This document shows, piece by piece, positions 1 to 7,618 of a stretch of DNA of 64,000 nt. The position numbers and the translations under genes are program-made. Numbering within the stretch: position 1 is the stretch's first letter; every line of letters starts with the position of its first letter. This stretch comes from VAZQ01 sp035263865 (lineage in GTDB: Bacteria > Pseudomonadota > Alphaproteobacteria > Rhizobiales > Xanthobacteraceae): contig DATFQX010000204.1 in NCBI GenBank assembly GCA_035263865.1, positions 1 through 64,000 of the forward strand. Reading direction: 5' to 3'. The notes beneath the pieces were generated by a model, which worked only from the letters and a program-made list of their open reading frames with translations, ran no database searches and was not told the origin of the DNA.

Positions 1-51
1 CTGCCGCAGGATGAAGGCAATCTGCGCCTCCGTAAACTTCGATCTCTTCAT
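1..51 (-). CDS. IS3-family transposase OrfA, N-terminal fragment (partial)
   Basis: Only the first 17 codons are inside the window; they read MKRSKFTEAQIAFILRQ. This is the well-known start of the helix-turn-helix OrfA of the IS3 family (IS407/IS511-like group), which binds the IS ends before the OrfB integrase domain acts. The frame runs off the window, so intactness cannot be judged. It lies next to a broken integrase and a truncated transport gene, in a degraded mobile stretch. Confidence 0.8.
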   Translation of the reverse strand, partial: MKRSKFTEAQIAFILRQ

Positions 52-141
52 GGTCCTTCCTCGTCCAACGGCCCGAATCGCACATGCCGCTAAACTGGAA
101 TTTTCCAGCAATGATCGGTCCGAAAACAGGGAGGCAGGTCA
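1..141 (-). mobile_element. IS3-family insertion sequence, left end (cut by window edge)
   Basis: The minus strand begins an IS3-type OrfA at 51. Position 141 closes a GGGAGGCAGGTCA end on the plus strand, which reads TGACCTGCCTCCC on the element strand. This is the TG...CA terminus expected of IS3-family inverted repeats, about 90 bp upstream of orfA. The rest of the element, including its other end and any target duplication, lies outside the window. The exact boundary is an inference from the terminal dinucleotide and the distance to the start codon. Confidence 0.6.
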
Positions 142-184
142 GTCTCGAACACAGTCAAAGACAGCAATCCTGGCCCCGTCAGGT

Positions 185-283
185 TCAACGTGGCACCGTC
201 GACCATATCAACCCGATCAGCGTCACCAGGATGAGGGCCGTACCAATTCCCGTAAGGAACAATCCAACTTCATGCATGGGCAT
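185..283 (-). CDS. tiny single-span membrane peptide (32 aa)
   Basis: On the minus strand, an ATG at 283 opens a 32-codon frame ending in TGA at 185. After a short polar start it has one hydrophobic helix, roughly residues 8-28 (GLFLTGIGTALILVTLIGLI), then WSTVPR. Its ATG overlaps the stop of the preceding frame (TGATG), which suggests translational coupling. A purine-rich stretch (GAAGAGAG) precedes the start. No function is recognised. It could be a real small membrane protein of the neighbouring IS/island region or a chance frame; the coupling favours the former. Confidence 0.4.
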   Translation of the reverse strand: MPMHEVGLFLTGIGTALILVTLIGLIWSTVPR

Positions 284-423
284 CAACTCTCTTCGAAGTC
301 ATAGCACGGTTGGCAAGGTTCTTGTCGGACCCAGAGTTTCTTGCAGAAGACACTCGTCATCGTAACGTCTTCCGAGACGACAGACCCCGTGGTGTTGTCA
401 ATAACGATGTTGCCGCCGAGCAT
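283..423 (-). CDS. small cysteine-containing ORF, possibly 3' part of a frameshifted gene
   Basis: The minus-strand frame ends in TGA at 283 and stays open back to 513, but only one standard start, ATG at 423, lies inside it. From there it gives 46 residues with a CKKLW...EPCQPC pattern. Just upstream of that ATG the same frame reads IPPCPLC, so two Cys pairs (CPLC and CQPC) would belong to one product if translation began earlier. There is no ATG, GTG or TTG upstream, only ATT at 513. A run of seven T on the coding strand near 450 could mark a frameshift joining it to the ORF at 494-637. Confidence 0.35.
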   Translation of the reverse strand: MLGGNIVIDNTTGSVVSEDVTMTSVFCKKLWVRQEPCQPCYDFEES

Positions 424-493
424 ACAGAGTGGGCAGGGCGGAATCGAAAAAAATGTTGCCGAAACATCGAATGTGGCGAAGGTATCTGCCGAC

Positions 494-637
494 CTAAATT
501 GGAATAACCGAATTCAACTCAAGCTCTGATATTGCCACCATCATCAACAGCCACAGCAGCAGGGCCACTATGATAAGCTCGATCCACTCCACAGGAGTGT
601 GAGGGAACCATCCCACCATTCTGTCGAGGCTAATCAT
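494..637 (-). CDS. small single-span membrane protein (47 aa)
   Basis: ATG at 637 to TAG at 494 on the minus strand gives 47 residues. There is an amphipathic N-terminus with two Trp, then a hydrophobic helix at about residues 19-36 (IELIIVALLLWLLMMVAI) and an acidic tail. The end overlaps the open frame of the next ORF by 20 bases, so the two may be coupled or may be halves of one frameshifted gene. No family is recognised. Confidence 0.4.
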   Translation of the reverse strand: MISLDRMVGWFPHTPVEWIELIIVALLLWLLMMVAISELELNSVIPI

Positions 638-686
638 GGCGCTTCGCATTCTACCACCGATGACGGAGCTTGAACCTTATTCGTAC

Positions 687-1112
687 CTACGCCAACGCCA
701 ATTCAGGCTCAACCCATTGCTCCGTCAATACAATCTCAGATGACGCTATACGGTTGATGACCAGCTCGAACTTGGTCGGTCTCTCGATCGGAAGATCTTG
801 CGGCTTTGCGCCCTTCAAAATCTTGTCTACATAGGTTGCTGCGCGGCGGAAGTTTTCAACCTGGTCGGGGCCGTAACTCAGCAGACCGCCGTCCTCGGCG
901 GATTGGCGTTGAAAAAAGATCGTCGGCAGCCGCGCGCCCAGCGCGAGATTTACGATGCGCCGCCGGTGGGTGGCGAAGGTCACGTCGGGCGGAATGAGCA
1001 GCGCATCGACCCGCTCGCGTGCGAATTTCCCAAAGGCCTCCTCCAACCTGCCGAGGTCTGCGAGAGGATGAAAACGAGATGGAGGATCGGTCTTCCCGGC
1101 GCATGCGAACAC
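687..1112 (-). pseudogene. ABC transporter substrate-binding protein, C-terminal remnant
   Basis: The frame carries a clear stretch of the DUF534/PF04392-type ABC substrate-binding family: GGLLSYGPDQVENFRRAATY, then VDKILKGAKPQDLPIERPTK and FELVIN. Family members are near 330 residues and start with a signal peptide; both that half and the usual C-terminal ending are missing here. After ELVIN the sequence departs from the family and runs into about 20 unrelated residues. It abuts the truncated integrase at about 1.2 kb, so a deletion or recombination probably joined the two. It is unlikely to be functional. Confidence 0.75.
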
Positions 1113-1207
1113 TGGCGACCCAAATGGCCCGTTGAGGCCTGTCCGCTAATGAGATCGCACGCGCGCTGATATCCATGATGGCCCGGAGCGTCGGAAAAAC
1201 GATTTTT

Positions 1208-1888
1208 GTACGGCCTACCCATCTTTCGAGCGGCGAGGATGACGTGGGCGAGCTCGTTGTCGTCCAGTACTCGGTCGCGAGCGATTTCCTTCGACGGTAG
1301 TGGTACGCTTTCGGCTGGGGATTGATCGAGAACTGCTCGACCAACGCACCAGCGAAGAAATGTCTTGATCGACTTCAAGGTTTTGTTCGCGGCGACAGGG
1401 GCCCCGCGCTGTTCAATCGCCGAGACCAGTTCAACGACGTCTCGCTTGCTGATCTCATGAATGCTCCTGCCAGCCCAGGTCTTACCCATTTCCCGACGTA
1501 GGAGCCGCGCGATCTCACCCCCGGAGCGGTTCTGTCACAGCCATTGCGCAATGAACGTCTCCAATAGATTCTCGACGCGGTCTGCTACAATCCGTCGTTT
1601 CGCCTCCCGTTTCTCGGCGTCCAAATCGCGGCCTTCGAGCTTGGCCGCGAACACCTTCTGCGCCGCCACGCGCGCCTGATGAAGGGTCACGCGCCCATAC
1701 GGCCCAATCGTGTACTTGCGCAGCTTCGAGCCGGCACCGCCTGTTCGGTAAAGAACGATGAACACTTTGCGGCCACTTGGCGTCACCTTGACGCCGAAGC
1801 CGGGACACCCGCTGTCCCAGTAGACTACGTCCGATTTGAAAGTCGGCAGCGCGTCGATCGCGCTCTTGGTCAATCTGACGCGTGGCAT
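1208..1888 (-). pseudogene. tyrosine recombinase (phage-type integrase), broken
   Basis: From ATG 1888 the frame reads MPRVRLTKSAIDALP and continues with the arm-binding N-domain (DUF4102 type; GCPGFGVKVTPSGRKVFI). At 1535-1537 an in-frame TGA interrupts it after FIAQWL. The same frame then continues with QNRSGGEIARLLRRE and the core-binding domain (ISKRDVVELVSAIEQRG, KTFLRWCVGRAVLDQSP) to about 1208, just as the catalytic domain should begin (ILAARKMGRPY). The catalytic R-H-R-Y half is absent. This is therefore a double-hit pseudogene (nonsense codon plus 3' truncation). No tRNA target was seen beside it. Confidence 0.85.
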
Positions 1889-1910
1889 GGAAGGAATCAC
1901 CTGTTGAGTC

Positions 1911-1939
1911 GTGCTACCTTGACGTCACATAGGTAGCAC
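1911..1939. repeat. 9-bp inverted repeat with palindromic centre upstream of the integrase remnant
   Basis: GTGCTACCT at 1911-1919 and AGGTAGCAC at 1931-1939 are perfect reverse complements. The 11-nt spacer contains TGACGTCA, itself an 8-bp palindrome. The element lies 23 bp upstream of the integrase ATG, so it could be the operator/promoter of the integrase or part of its attachment site. Confidence 0.6.
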
Positions 1940-2102
1940 CGCGAATGAATTCACAGGATTGAACGTGATACGCCGTCCGCGTGCCCGCAAGAAAAATCAA
2001 CGTGTTATGAACCGTCAGCAATCAACGTCCATCTCGGGAAATCACCGGCCCGAGAACCGTCGGGGAGAGGGCACGAGTGGCGATAGTGCGCGTGCGGCAT
2101 GA

Positions 2103-2933
2103 TCACACCACCGTCTGGTGCCGCTCGATGCAGACGCGCAGCACGGCGGCGGGGTCCCACTTCCACCAGTTCTTGCGGGAGAGAATTTCGACCTCGCAAT
2201 GGCCGCGGTAGCCGGCGCGTTCCACCATGGCGCGGATTGCGCGCAGATCGATGACACCGTCGCCCATCATGCCGCGGTCGAGCAAAAGATTGGTGGTCGG
2301 AAGAAGCCAGTCATTGACGTGATAGGCGAGAATTTTTTTCCCGGCGCGCGCGATTTGTCTCTCAAGGTCGGGATCCCACCACACATGATAAGTGTCGACC
2401 ACGACGCCCGCACCCTCGCCCAGCTCGTCGCAGAGGTCGTTCGCCTGCGCGAGGGTGTTTACGCAGGCGCGGTCGGCCGCGTACATCGGATGCAGCGGCT
2501 CCATCCCGAGCGGCACCTGTGCCTCCCGCGCGTGGGGAAGGAGCGTATGCAGCGCCTCGCGCACCTGCGTGCGCGCTCCAACAATATCGCGCGAGTTTTG
2601 GGGCAAGCCGCCGACCACGAGCACGAGGCATTGCGCGCCGATGGCGGCGGCTTCATCGACGGCGCGGCGGTTGTCGTCGAGCGCGGCACGCCGCCCCGCC
2701 TCATCCGCCGCGGGGAACATGCCGCCGCGGCAAAGCCCGGTCACCGTCATGCCGCGCTCGCGGATCAGTTTTCCCGCCCGCTCCACCCCGCAGGCGTGCA
2801 CGATGTCGCGCCAGGGGGAGATCGCGGAGATGCCCGCGCGCGCGCAGCCCTCGATGAGCTGCTCAAGCGACCACGCCTTCACCGTCATCGAGTTGATGGA
2901 GAGAAGCGCGCGATCGTGCGACAAGTCACGCAT
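2103..2933 (-). CDS. sugar phosphate isomerase/epimerase-like TIM-barrel protein
   Basis: This 276-residue protein has the pattern of AP-endonuclease-2-fold sugar isomerases (xylose isomerase-like TIM barrel). It shows SINSMTVKAWSLEQLIEGCA at the first strand, a central GMEPLHPMYAADRACVNT carrying a metal-ligand Glu, VVVDTYHVWWDPDLERQI with the Asp/His pair, and AYHVNDWLLP then CEVEILSRKNWW near the end. These are the expected metal-binding acids and histidines. It is the last gene of a leftward group with a DUF993 protein and a Gfo/Idh dehydrogenase, and probably isomerises a sugar or polyol derivative made by those enzymes. The substrate cannot be told from sequence. A REP-like pair fills the gap to the upstream gene. 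Confidence 0.85.
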   Translation of the reverse strand: MRDLSHDRALLSINSMTVKAWSLEQLIEGCARAGISAISPWRDIVHACGVERAGKLIRERGMTVTGLCRGGMFPAADEAGRRAALDDNRRAVDEAAAIGAQCLVLVVGGLPQNSRDIVGARTQVREALHTLLPHAREAQVPLGMEPLHPMYAADRACVNTLAQANDLCDELGEGAGVVVDTYHVWWDPDLERQIARAGKKILAYHVNDWLLPTTNLLLDRGMMGDGVIDLRAIRAMVERAGYRGHCEVEILSRKNWWKWDPAAVLRVCIERHQTVV

Positions 2934-2957
2934 TACATCGACCCAAATTCACCAACT

Positions 2958-3030
2958 GTCGTCCCCACGCAAGCGGGGACCCATGATCACTGACTTCTAG
3001 CCATATGGGTCCCCGCTTGCGCGGGACGAC
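2958..3030. repeat. head-to-head REP-like palindromes (GTCCCC...GGGGAC family)
   Basis: Copy one (2958-2983) reads GTCGTCCCCACGCAAGCGGG and onward; copy two (3006-3030) is its inverted form, TGGGTCCCCGCTTGCGCGGG and onward. Each can fold on itself and the two can pair with each other. The pair sits between two genes of the same operon. Related copies occur at about 5.64 and 7.36-7.43 kb, so this is a dispersed family. Confidence 0.8.
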
Positions 3031-3045
3031 GATGTCACGCACCCA

Positions 3046-4203
3046 TCACGCCGCGACGCCTCGCGCCGCCAGCACGGCGCGCATGCGTGCCGCCGCACGC
3101 TGCGGATCGGCAAGAAGTCCCGCCGCGTCGGCAAGTCGAAACAGCTCGGCAAGGTGCAAAGTCGAGCGCGCGCTCTCCTGCCCGCCGACCAGCGTGAAAT
3201 GGTCCTGCAGCCCGTTGAGGTAAGCCATGAACACGACGCCGGTCTTATAGAAACGCGTGGGCGCCTTGAAGATGTGGCGGGAGAGCGGCACGGTGGGCGC
3301 GAGAATCTCGTGAAAGATCTTCACCTCGCCGCGCGTCAAGGCGCCGAGCGCGGCCGCGGCCGCCGGCGCAATCGCGTCGAAAATGCCGAGCAGCGCGTCG
3401 GAATAGTTTTGGGCATCGCCCGCGATCAACTCCGCGTAATTGAAATCATCGCCCGTGAACATGCGAACGCCTTGCGGCAGGCGCCGCCGCATCGCGATCT
3501 CCTTATCCTTGTCGAGCAGGGAGATTTTGATCCCGTCGACTTTTTCCGGATGCGCCGCGATCACGTCGAGCGCGACCTCCATCGCCTGATAGTGATCCTT
3601 GTGTCCCCAGTACCCGTCGAGCGCGGGATCGAACATCTCACCGAGCCAATGGATGATCACCGGCTGCCTCACTTGCGCGAGGATGCGGTCGTAGACCTTG
3701 ACGTAGTCGTCCGCCGAGCGCGCCGCCTTGACTAGCGCGCGGCTCGCCATCAGCACGATGCGCCCGCCGAGTTTCTCGATCGCGGCGCATTGCTCCTCGT
3801 AGGCGCGGATGACGTCGTCCAGGCTCGCGCCTCCGTCGAGCTGATCGGTGCCGGCGCCGCAGCCGGTCAGCGCGCCGGAAAAATCGCGCGCCGCCTCGAG
3901 CGTGCGGCGGATCAATTCGAGCGACGTCGGCCAGTCGAGCCCAATGCCGCGTTGCGCGGTGTCCATAGCCTCGGCAACGCCGAGCCCGAGCGACCATAGA
4001 TGGCGGCGGAACGCGACGGTGCGCTCCCAGTCAATGGCGGGCTCGAGCCAGGGATCAGCATCAGCCAGCGGATCGGCGACCACATGCGCCGCTGCATAGG
4101 CGATGCGGTTGAACGGCGGCTTCGCCGCGGGAAATTGCCGCGCCGGCCGCATGGTGTACGGCGCAAGCTTTCCAGGCGCGACGGGGAGATTCAGAGTAGG
4201 CAC
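3046..4203 (-). CDS. DUF993 family protein (dihydrodipicolinate synthase-like barrel)
   Basis: This 385-residue protein starts at GTG 4203, supported by AGGTAAAGGA just upstream. It matches the DUF993 family by recall: VAFRRHLWSLGLGVAEAMDT near residue 65, VIIHWLGEMFDPALDGYWGH in the middle, VDGIKISLLDKDKE with the lysine expected of a class I aldolase-type barrel, then VRMFTGDDFNYAELIAGD. Its usual neighbours are sugar isomerases and Gfo/Idh oxidoreductases, as here. A lyase or aldolase step on a keto-sugar acid is plausible, but no activity is established for the family as far as I know. Confidence 0.85.
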   Translation of the reverse strand: MPTLNLPVAPGKLAPYTMRPARQFPAAKPPFNRIAYAAAHVVADPLADADPWLEPAIDWERTVAFRRHLWSLGLGVAEAMDTAQRGIGLDWPTSLELIRRTLEAARDFSGALTGCGAGTDQLDGGASLDDVIRAYEEQCAAIEKLGGRIVLMASRALVKAARSADDYVKVYDRILAQVRQPVIIHWLGEMFDPALDGYWGHKDHYQAMEVALDVIAAHPEKVDGIKISLLDKDKEIAMRRRLPQGVRMFTGDDFNYAELIAGDAQNYSDALLGIFDAIAPAAAAALGALTRGEVKIFHEILAPTVPLSRHIFKAPTRFYKTGVVFMAYLNGLQDHFTLVGGQESARSTLHLAELFRLADAAGLLADPQRAAARMRAVLAARGVAA

Positions 4204-4246
4204 GTTGGGTCCTTTACCTCGTTGTATCGTTATTGCTCTCTCTCGG

Positions 4247-4330
4247 CCTCATGCTGAGGAGCATCGCAGCGCGGCCGCTCGATTACCGCCACAAGCTTAA
4301 CCGCGCTGCGATGCGTCTCGAAGCATGAGG
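4247..4330. repeat. 84-bp palindromic intergenic element (CCTCATGCT ... AGCATGAGG)
   Basis: CCTCATGCT at 4247-4255 and AGCATGAGG at 4322-4330 are perfect reverse complements. Inside them GCATCGCAGCGCGG near 4260 pairs with CCGCGCTGCGATGC near 4302, leaving a central loop. This CCTCATG-type element is common between genes in Bradyrhizobium relatives. It lies between the DUF993 gene and the dehydrogenase gene and probably folds into a long hairpin in the transcript. Confidence 0.8.
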
Positions 4331-4399
4331 CCCGCCCGTATCCTTCGAGACGCGCGCACGCAAGAGCGAGTACGCGTTGCGCCATTCGATCGCGCGTCA

Positions 4400-5548
4400 T
4401 CACACCTCCAACTCCGGAATGTCGATCCAGCGCCGCTCCTTCCAGCTGCGCAACCCGGCCTCGGCGAGCTGCACGCCTTTGGCGCCTTCCACGAGCGTCC
4501 ATTTGAACGGCGCACCCTCGAACAGGTGGCGGATGAACATCTCCCATTCCATCTTGAAGCCGTTGCCGTAAGTGTCGCCGGGCACCTCGCTCCAGGTTTT
4601 GAAAAAATCGATGGGCTGCGGCACGTCCGGGTTCCACACTGGTCGCGGCGTGTTCACCCGCGCCTGACTGAAGCATTTCTGCAAGCCCGCGACCGCCGAG
4701 CCGAGCGTTCCATCGACGTGGAAAGTGACGAGGTCGTCGCGCCGCACGCGCGTGCACCAGGAGCTGTTGACGTGGGCGATCACGCCGTTCGCGAGTTGAA
4801 AGGTAGCGTAGGCAGCGTCGTCGACGTCGGCCTTGTAGGCCTTGCCGTTCTCGTCCCAGCGCTTGGGGATATGGGTTGCGCCGAGGCAGGAGACGCTTTT
4901 GACCTCGCCGAACAGATTGTCGAGCACGTAGCGCCAATGGCAGAGCATGTCGAGAATGATGCCACCGCCGTCCTTCTTGCGGTAGTTCCACGACGGCCGC
5001 TGCGCGGGCTGCCAGTCGCCCTCGAACACCCAGTAGCCGAATTCGCCGCGCACCGCGAGGATGCGGCCGAAGAAACCGGAATCGATCAGCATCTTGAGCT
5101 TGAGCAGGCCGGGAAGAAAGAGCTTGTCCTGCACCACGCCGTGTTTGATGCCGGCCGCTTTCGCCGCGCGCGCGACTTCGAGCGCGTCGGCAAGCGTCTC
5201 GGCGATCGGCTTCTCGCAATAGATGTCCTTGCCGGCCGCGATCGCCCGGCGCAAGAGCTTGGCGCGCAGCTTGGTCGTGGCGGCATCGAAGAAGAGCGTG
5301 TCCTCGCGGCTCTTGAGCGCGGCAGAAAGATCGGTGGTCCAGCGCGCGATGGCGTGCGCCTTGGCGAGTTGCGCGAGCTTTGCCTCGTTGCGCCCGACGA
5401 GGATCGGATCGGGCATGACGGTGTCGCCATTCTTCAGCTTCACGCCGGCCTGCGCGCGGATCGCGAGAATCGAGCGGACCAAATGCTGGTTCATGCCCAT
5501 GCGGCCGGTGACGCCGTTCATGATGATGCCGAGCCGTTGTTGCGCCAT
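4400..5548 (-). CDS. Gfo/Idh/MocA family oxidoreductase
   Basis: This 382-residue NAD(P)-dependent dehydrogenase starts at ATG 5548 with GAAGGAA upstream. The N-terminal Rossmann part begins RLGIIMNGVTGRMGMNQHLV, in which G-V-T-G-R-M-G is the dinucleotide loop. GKDIYCEKPIAETLADAL near residue 130 is the family's conserved EKP motif, with the catalytic lysine. GGGIILDMLCHWRYVLDNLF (about residue 195) carries the D-x-x-x-H type substrate/catalytic signature. It is first in the leftward group with DUF993 and the isomerase, so it probably oxidises a sugar or cyclitol that the next two enzymes process. Confidence 0.88.
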   Translation of the reverse strand: MAQQRLGIIMNGVTGRMGMNQHLVRSILAIRAQAGVKLKNGDTVMPDPILVGRNEAKLAQLAKAHAIARWTTDLSAALKSREDTLFFDAATTKLRAKLLRRAIAAGKDIYCEKPIAETLADALEVARAAKAAGIKHGVVQDKLFLPGLLKLKMLIDSGFFGRILAVRGEFGYWVFEGDWQPAQRPSWNYRKKDGGGIILDMLCHWRYVLDNLFGEVKSVSCLGATHIPKRWDENGKAYKADVDDAAYATFQLANGVIAHVNSSWCTRVRRDDLVTFHVDGTLGSAVAGLQKCFSQARVNTPRPVWNPDVPQPIDFFKTWSEVPGDTYGNGFKMEWEMFIRHLFEGAPFKWTLVEGAKGVQLAEAGLRSWKERRWIDIPELEV

Positions 5549-5589
5549 TCTGGTTCCTTCCTCGGACTTAAGCGCGCAGCAAAACTCCG

Positions 5590-5660
5590 TTCATTCCCGC
5601 CCAAGCGTCAGGGGCCGCAAATCAGAGGCTCTGGGTCCCCGCTTTCGCGGGGACGAACGG
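5590..5660. repeat. REP-like palindrome upstream of the dehydrogenase operon
   Basis: The region holds a half-degenerate CATTCCCGCCCAAGCG and then a complete copy, CTGGGTCCCCGCTTTCGCGG and onward, at 5631-5660. It belongs to the same family as the elements at 2.96 and 7.36 kb. It lies in the gap between the ABC ATPase and the dehydrogenase gene. Confidence 0.75.
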
Positions 5661-5731
5661 AGGAGAGTGCGTCAGACATAACTGAGCATAGCGACACGTG
5701 ACACCGTCCCAATCTGTCCCGGATCGGGATT

Positions 5732-6496
5732 TTACTCCATACCCAGTAGCCGGTAGATGCGACGCGTATAATCGCCGAACGCCTCGCCCGTCTTCATCTC
5801 CAGTGTGCGCGGATGCGGCAGCTCGACGCGGAAATTGTCGGCCATGCGCGCCGGACCGGCGGTGAGCACAATCACACGCGTGCCCAGAAAGACCGCTTCG
5901 GTGATGCCGTGGGTGACGAAGACGACGGTCTTCTTCGCCTCCTGCCAGATGCGCAACAACTCGAGGTTCATCTTCTCGCGCGTGAGCGCGTCGAGCGCGC
6001 CGAACGGCTCGTCCATGAGAATGAGCTTGGGATCATGGATGAGCGCGCGCGCGATGGCGGCGCGCTGCTGCATGCCGCCGGAGAGTTCGTAAGGGTACAT
6101 CTTCTCTTTGCCCTTGAGCCCGACGAGCGCAAGGAGGTCGCGGGCGCGGTCACGGCTTTGCGCCATGGGAAGGCCAAGAATTTCCGCTGGCAGCAGCACG
6201 TTGTCGATGATGCGGCGCCATTTGAGCAGGAGAGGCTGCTGAAACACCATGCCGATGTCGCGGGAGGGATCGAACGGCTGCGCCGGCGAGCCGATCTTGA
6301 CCTTGCCGGAATCGACCGGATGCAGGCCGGCGAGAACTTTGAGCAGCGTTGTCTTGCCGCAACCGGACGGCCCGACTAGCGACACGAGTTCGCCCGCCTC
6401 CACCTCGAAGGTCGCCTCTGAAATGGCGAGGAGCGGCACGCCCTGCGCGCGGTAAGCCTTCTGCACGCCCGCCAGATGGATGAACGGTTCGCCCAT
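5732..6496 (-). CDS. ABC transporter ATP-binding protein (nitrate/sulfonate/taurine type)
   Basis: This 254-residue ATPase drives an importer of the SsuB/TauB class. Visible motifs: Walker A GPSGCGKTTLLK near residue 42, Q-loop VFQQPLLLKWRRIIDNVLLP, signature LSGGMQQRAAIARAL, Walker B LILMDEPFGALDALTREK, and switch histidine VFVTHGITEAVFLGTRVIVL. The gene follows the permease by 11 bp on the same strand. The binding protein is encoded divergently, so the three form one transporter. A substrate of the sulfonate/nitrate/pyrimidine-precursor kind is likely but not determined. Confidence 0.93.
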   Translation of the reverse strand: MGEPFIHLAGVQKAYRAQGVPLLAISEATFEVEAGELVSLVGPSGCGKTTLLKVLAGLHPVDSGKVKIGSPAQPFDPSRDIGMVFQQPLLLKWRRIIDNVLLPAEILGLPMAQSRDRARDLLALVGLKGKEKMYPYELSGGMQQRAAIARALIHDPKLILMDEPFGALDALTREKMNLELLRIWQEAKKTVVFVTHGITEAVFLGTRVIVLTAGPARMADNFRVELPHPRTLEMKTGEAFGDYTRRIYRLLGME

Positions 6497-6507
6497 TGGC
6501 TAAGGCT

Positions 6508-7353
6508 TCACGCGAGCCGCGCGTCGCGCGGCACGAGCGCGCGCTCGAGCGCCAGCACGAGCCCATAAAGCACGACGCCGATGAGCGTGATCAGGATCAC
6601 CGCCATGAACATGGCGGCGGTGTCGAGCGTGACCTGCACCTGCAGCATGAGGTAGCCGAGCCCGCGATCGGAGCCGAGAAATTCGCCGACGATGGCGCCC
6701 GCGACCGCCAGAATGGCGGCGACCTTCATGCCGGAAAACACGTAAGGGAGCGCGCCCGGAAGCTGAATCTTGGTGAAGAGCTGCCAGCGCGAGCCGCGCA
6801 GCGTATGCACGAGGTCGAGCAGATCCGGCTCGACTTCGCGCAAGCCCCGCGCGGTGGTCAGTACGATCGGAAAGAAGCAGATGGCAAACGCCATCATCGC
6901 GTTAGGCCCGATGCCGTACTTGAACCACACGATGATCAGCGGCCCGAGCGCGACTTTGGGGATCATGTTGAGGCTGACCAAGAGCGGCATCACCGCCATT
7001 TCGAACCAGCGGAACCAGGAGAACAGCAGCGCGGCGCCGATACCGAAAACGACGGCGAGAATGTAGCCGGCGAAAATCTCGACCGTGGTCACGGCGATGT
7101 TTTCCGGCCAGCGATAGTTCGGCACGAGGAGTGCATGAACGGTGTCATAGGGCGAGGGCATGACGAATTTCGGCACCTCGCCGAACTTGACGAAGAGATA
7201 CCAGGCCGCGACCAGGCCGATGTGGCTGAGCACCGCCAGCGCGTAGCGCTGGAGCGCCTGTGGATGTCTTCCCAACGCCGCCTCCCTCAGCTCGACGACC
7301 TCGCGCGCATCGTAGGACAAGCGCGTGGTGGGAGCCAGTTGAGGCAATTCCAT
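6508..7353 (-). CDS. ABC transporter permease (SsuC/TauC-like)
   Basis: This 281-residue inner-membrane permease has about six hydrophobic segments, the first near LAVLSHIGLVAAWYLFVKFG. The EAA loop contacting the ATPase reads FTKIQLPGALPYVFSGMKVA. A longer frame begins at 7389, but its first 12 residues are read from a REP palindrome, so ATG 7353 (MELPQLAPTTRLSY) is preferred. It is cotranscribed with the ATPase at 5732-6496 and belongs with the divergent periplasmic binding protein. Confidence 0.9.
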   Translation of the reverse strand: MELPQLAPTTRLSYDAREVVELREAALGRHPQALQRYALAVLSHIGLVAAWYLFVKFGEVPKFVMPSPYDTVHALLVPNYRWPENIAVTTVEIFAGYILAVVFGIGAALLFSWFRWFEMAVMPLLVSLNMIPKVALGPLIIVWFKYGIGPNAMMAFAICFFPIVLTTARGLREVEPDLLDLVHTLRGSRWQLFTKIQLPGALPYVFSGMKVAAILAVAGAIVGEFLGSDRGLGYLMLQVQVTLDTAAMFMAVILITLIGVVLYGLVLALERALVPRDARLA

Positions 7354-7430
7354 CCGTTCGTCCCCGCGAAAGCGGGGACCCAGTGCCAATGACTGCGGCT
7401 CCTGGATTCCCGCTTGCGCGGGAATGAACG
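7354..7430. repeat. two REP-like palindromes abutting the permease start
   Basis: CCGTTCGTCCCCGCGAAAGC and onward fills 7354-7384. A second, variant palindrome, CTGGATTCCCGCTTGCGCGG and onward, lies at about 7401-7430. The first ends exactly at the permease ATG, so it occupies its leader and would fold over the ribosome-binding region. Confidence 0.8.
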
Positions 7431-7534
7431 AAGTTGCAATGAGCGGAAGCGCAAGAGAGAGCGTAACGAATGTGTGTTCGGCGCAGGCGGCCAGCCTTGC
7501 CGGCGCAACGCCAGAGCCTCTTGTCGCACCCCGA

Positions 7535-7591
7535 TTGCATTCGCGAGGAGGGCGCAGTTATAACATTGCCCACGCGTCGGGAGCGACGCGT
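7535..7591 (+). promoter_or_regulatory. sigma70-like promoter and 5' leader hairpin of the binding-protein gene
   Basis: TTGCAT at 7535-7540 and TATAAC at 7559-7564 are spaced by 18 bp. Transcription from there would start near 7571, at a perfect 8-bp hairpin, ACGCGTCG-GGAG-CGACGCGT (7572-7591), 27 bases before the ATG. A hairpin at the very 5' end could protect the mRNA, or the palindrome could be an operator. This is read by eye and not a verified promoter. Confidence 0.45.
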
Positions 7592-7618
7592 CAATTCTCT
7601 CCACTTCCGGAGTTCGGT

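Noticed and set aside
1889..2102. tRNA attachment site beside the integrase relic
   Set aside because: No cloverleaf or CCA-type end found on either strand.
4325..5701. 458-residue plus-strand frame over the Gfo/Idh gene
   Set aside because: High-GC shadow frame; the minus strand carries a complete oxidoreductase with NAD and EKP motifs.
7431..7618. Thiamine (TPP) riboswitch before the NMT1-like gene
   Set aside because: No THI-box-like conserved sequence; only a simple hairpin is seen.
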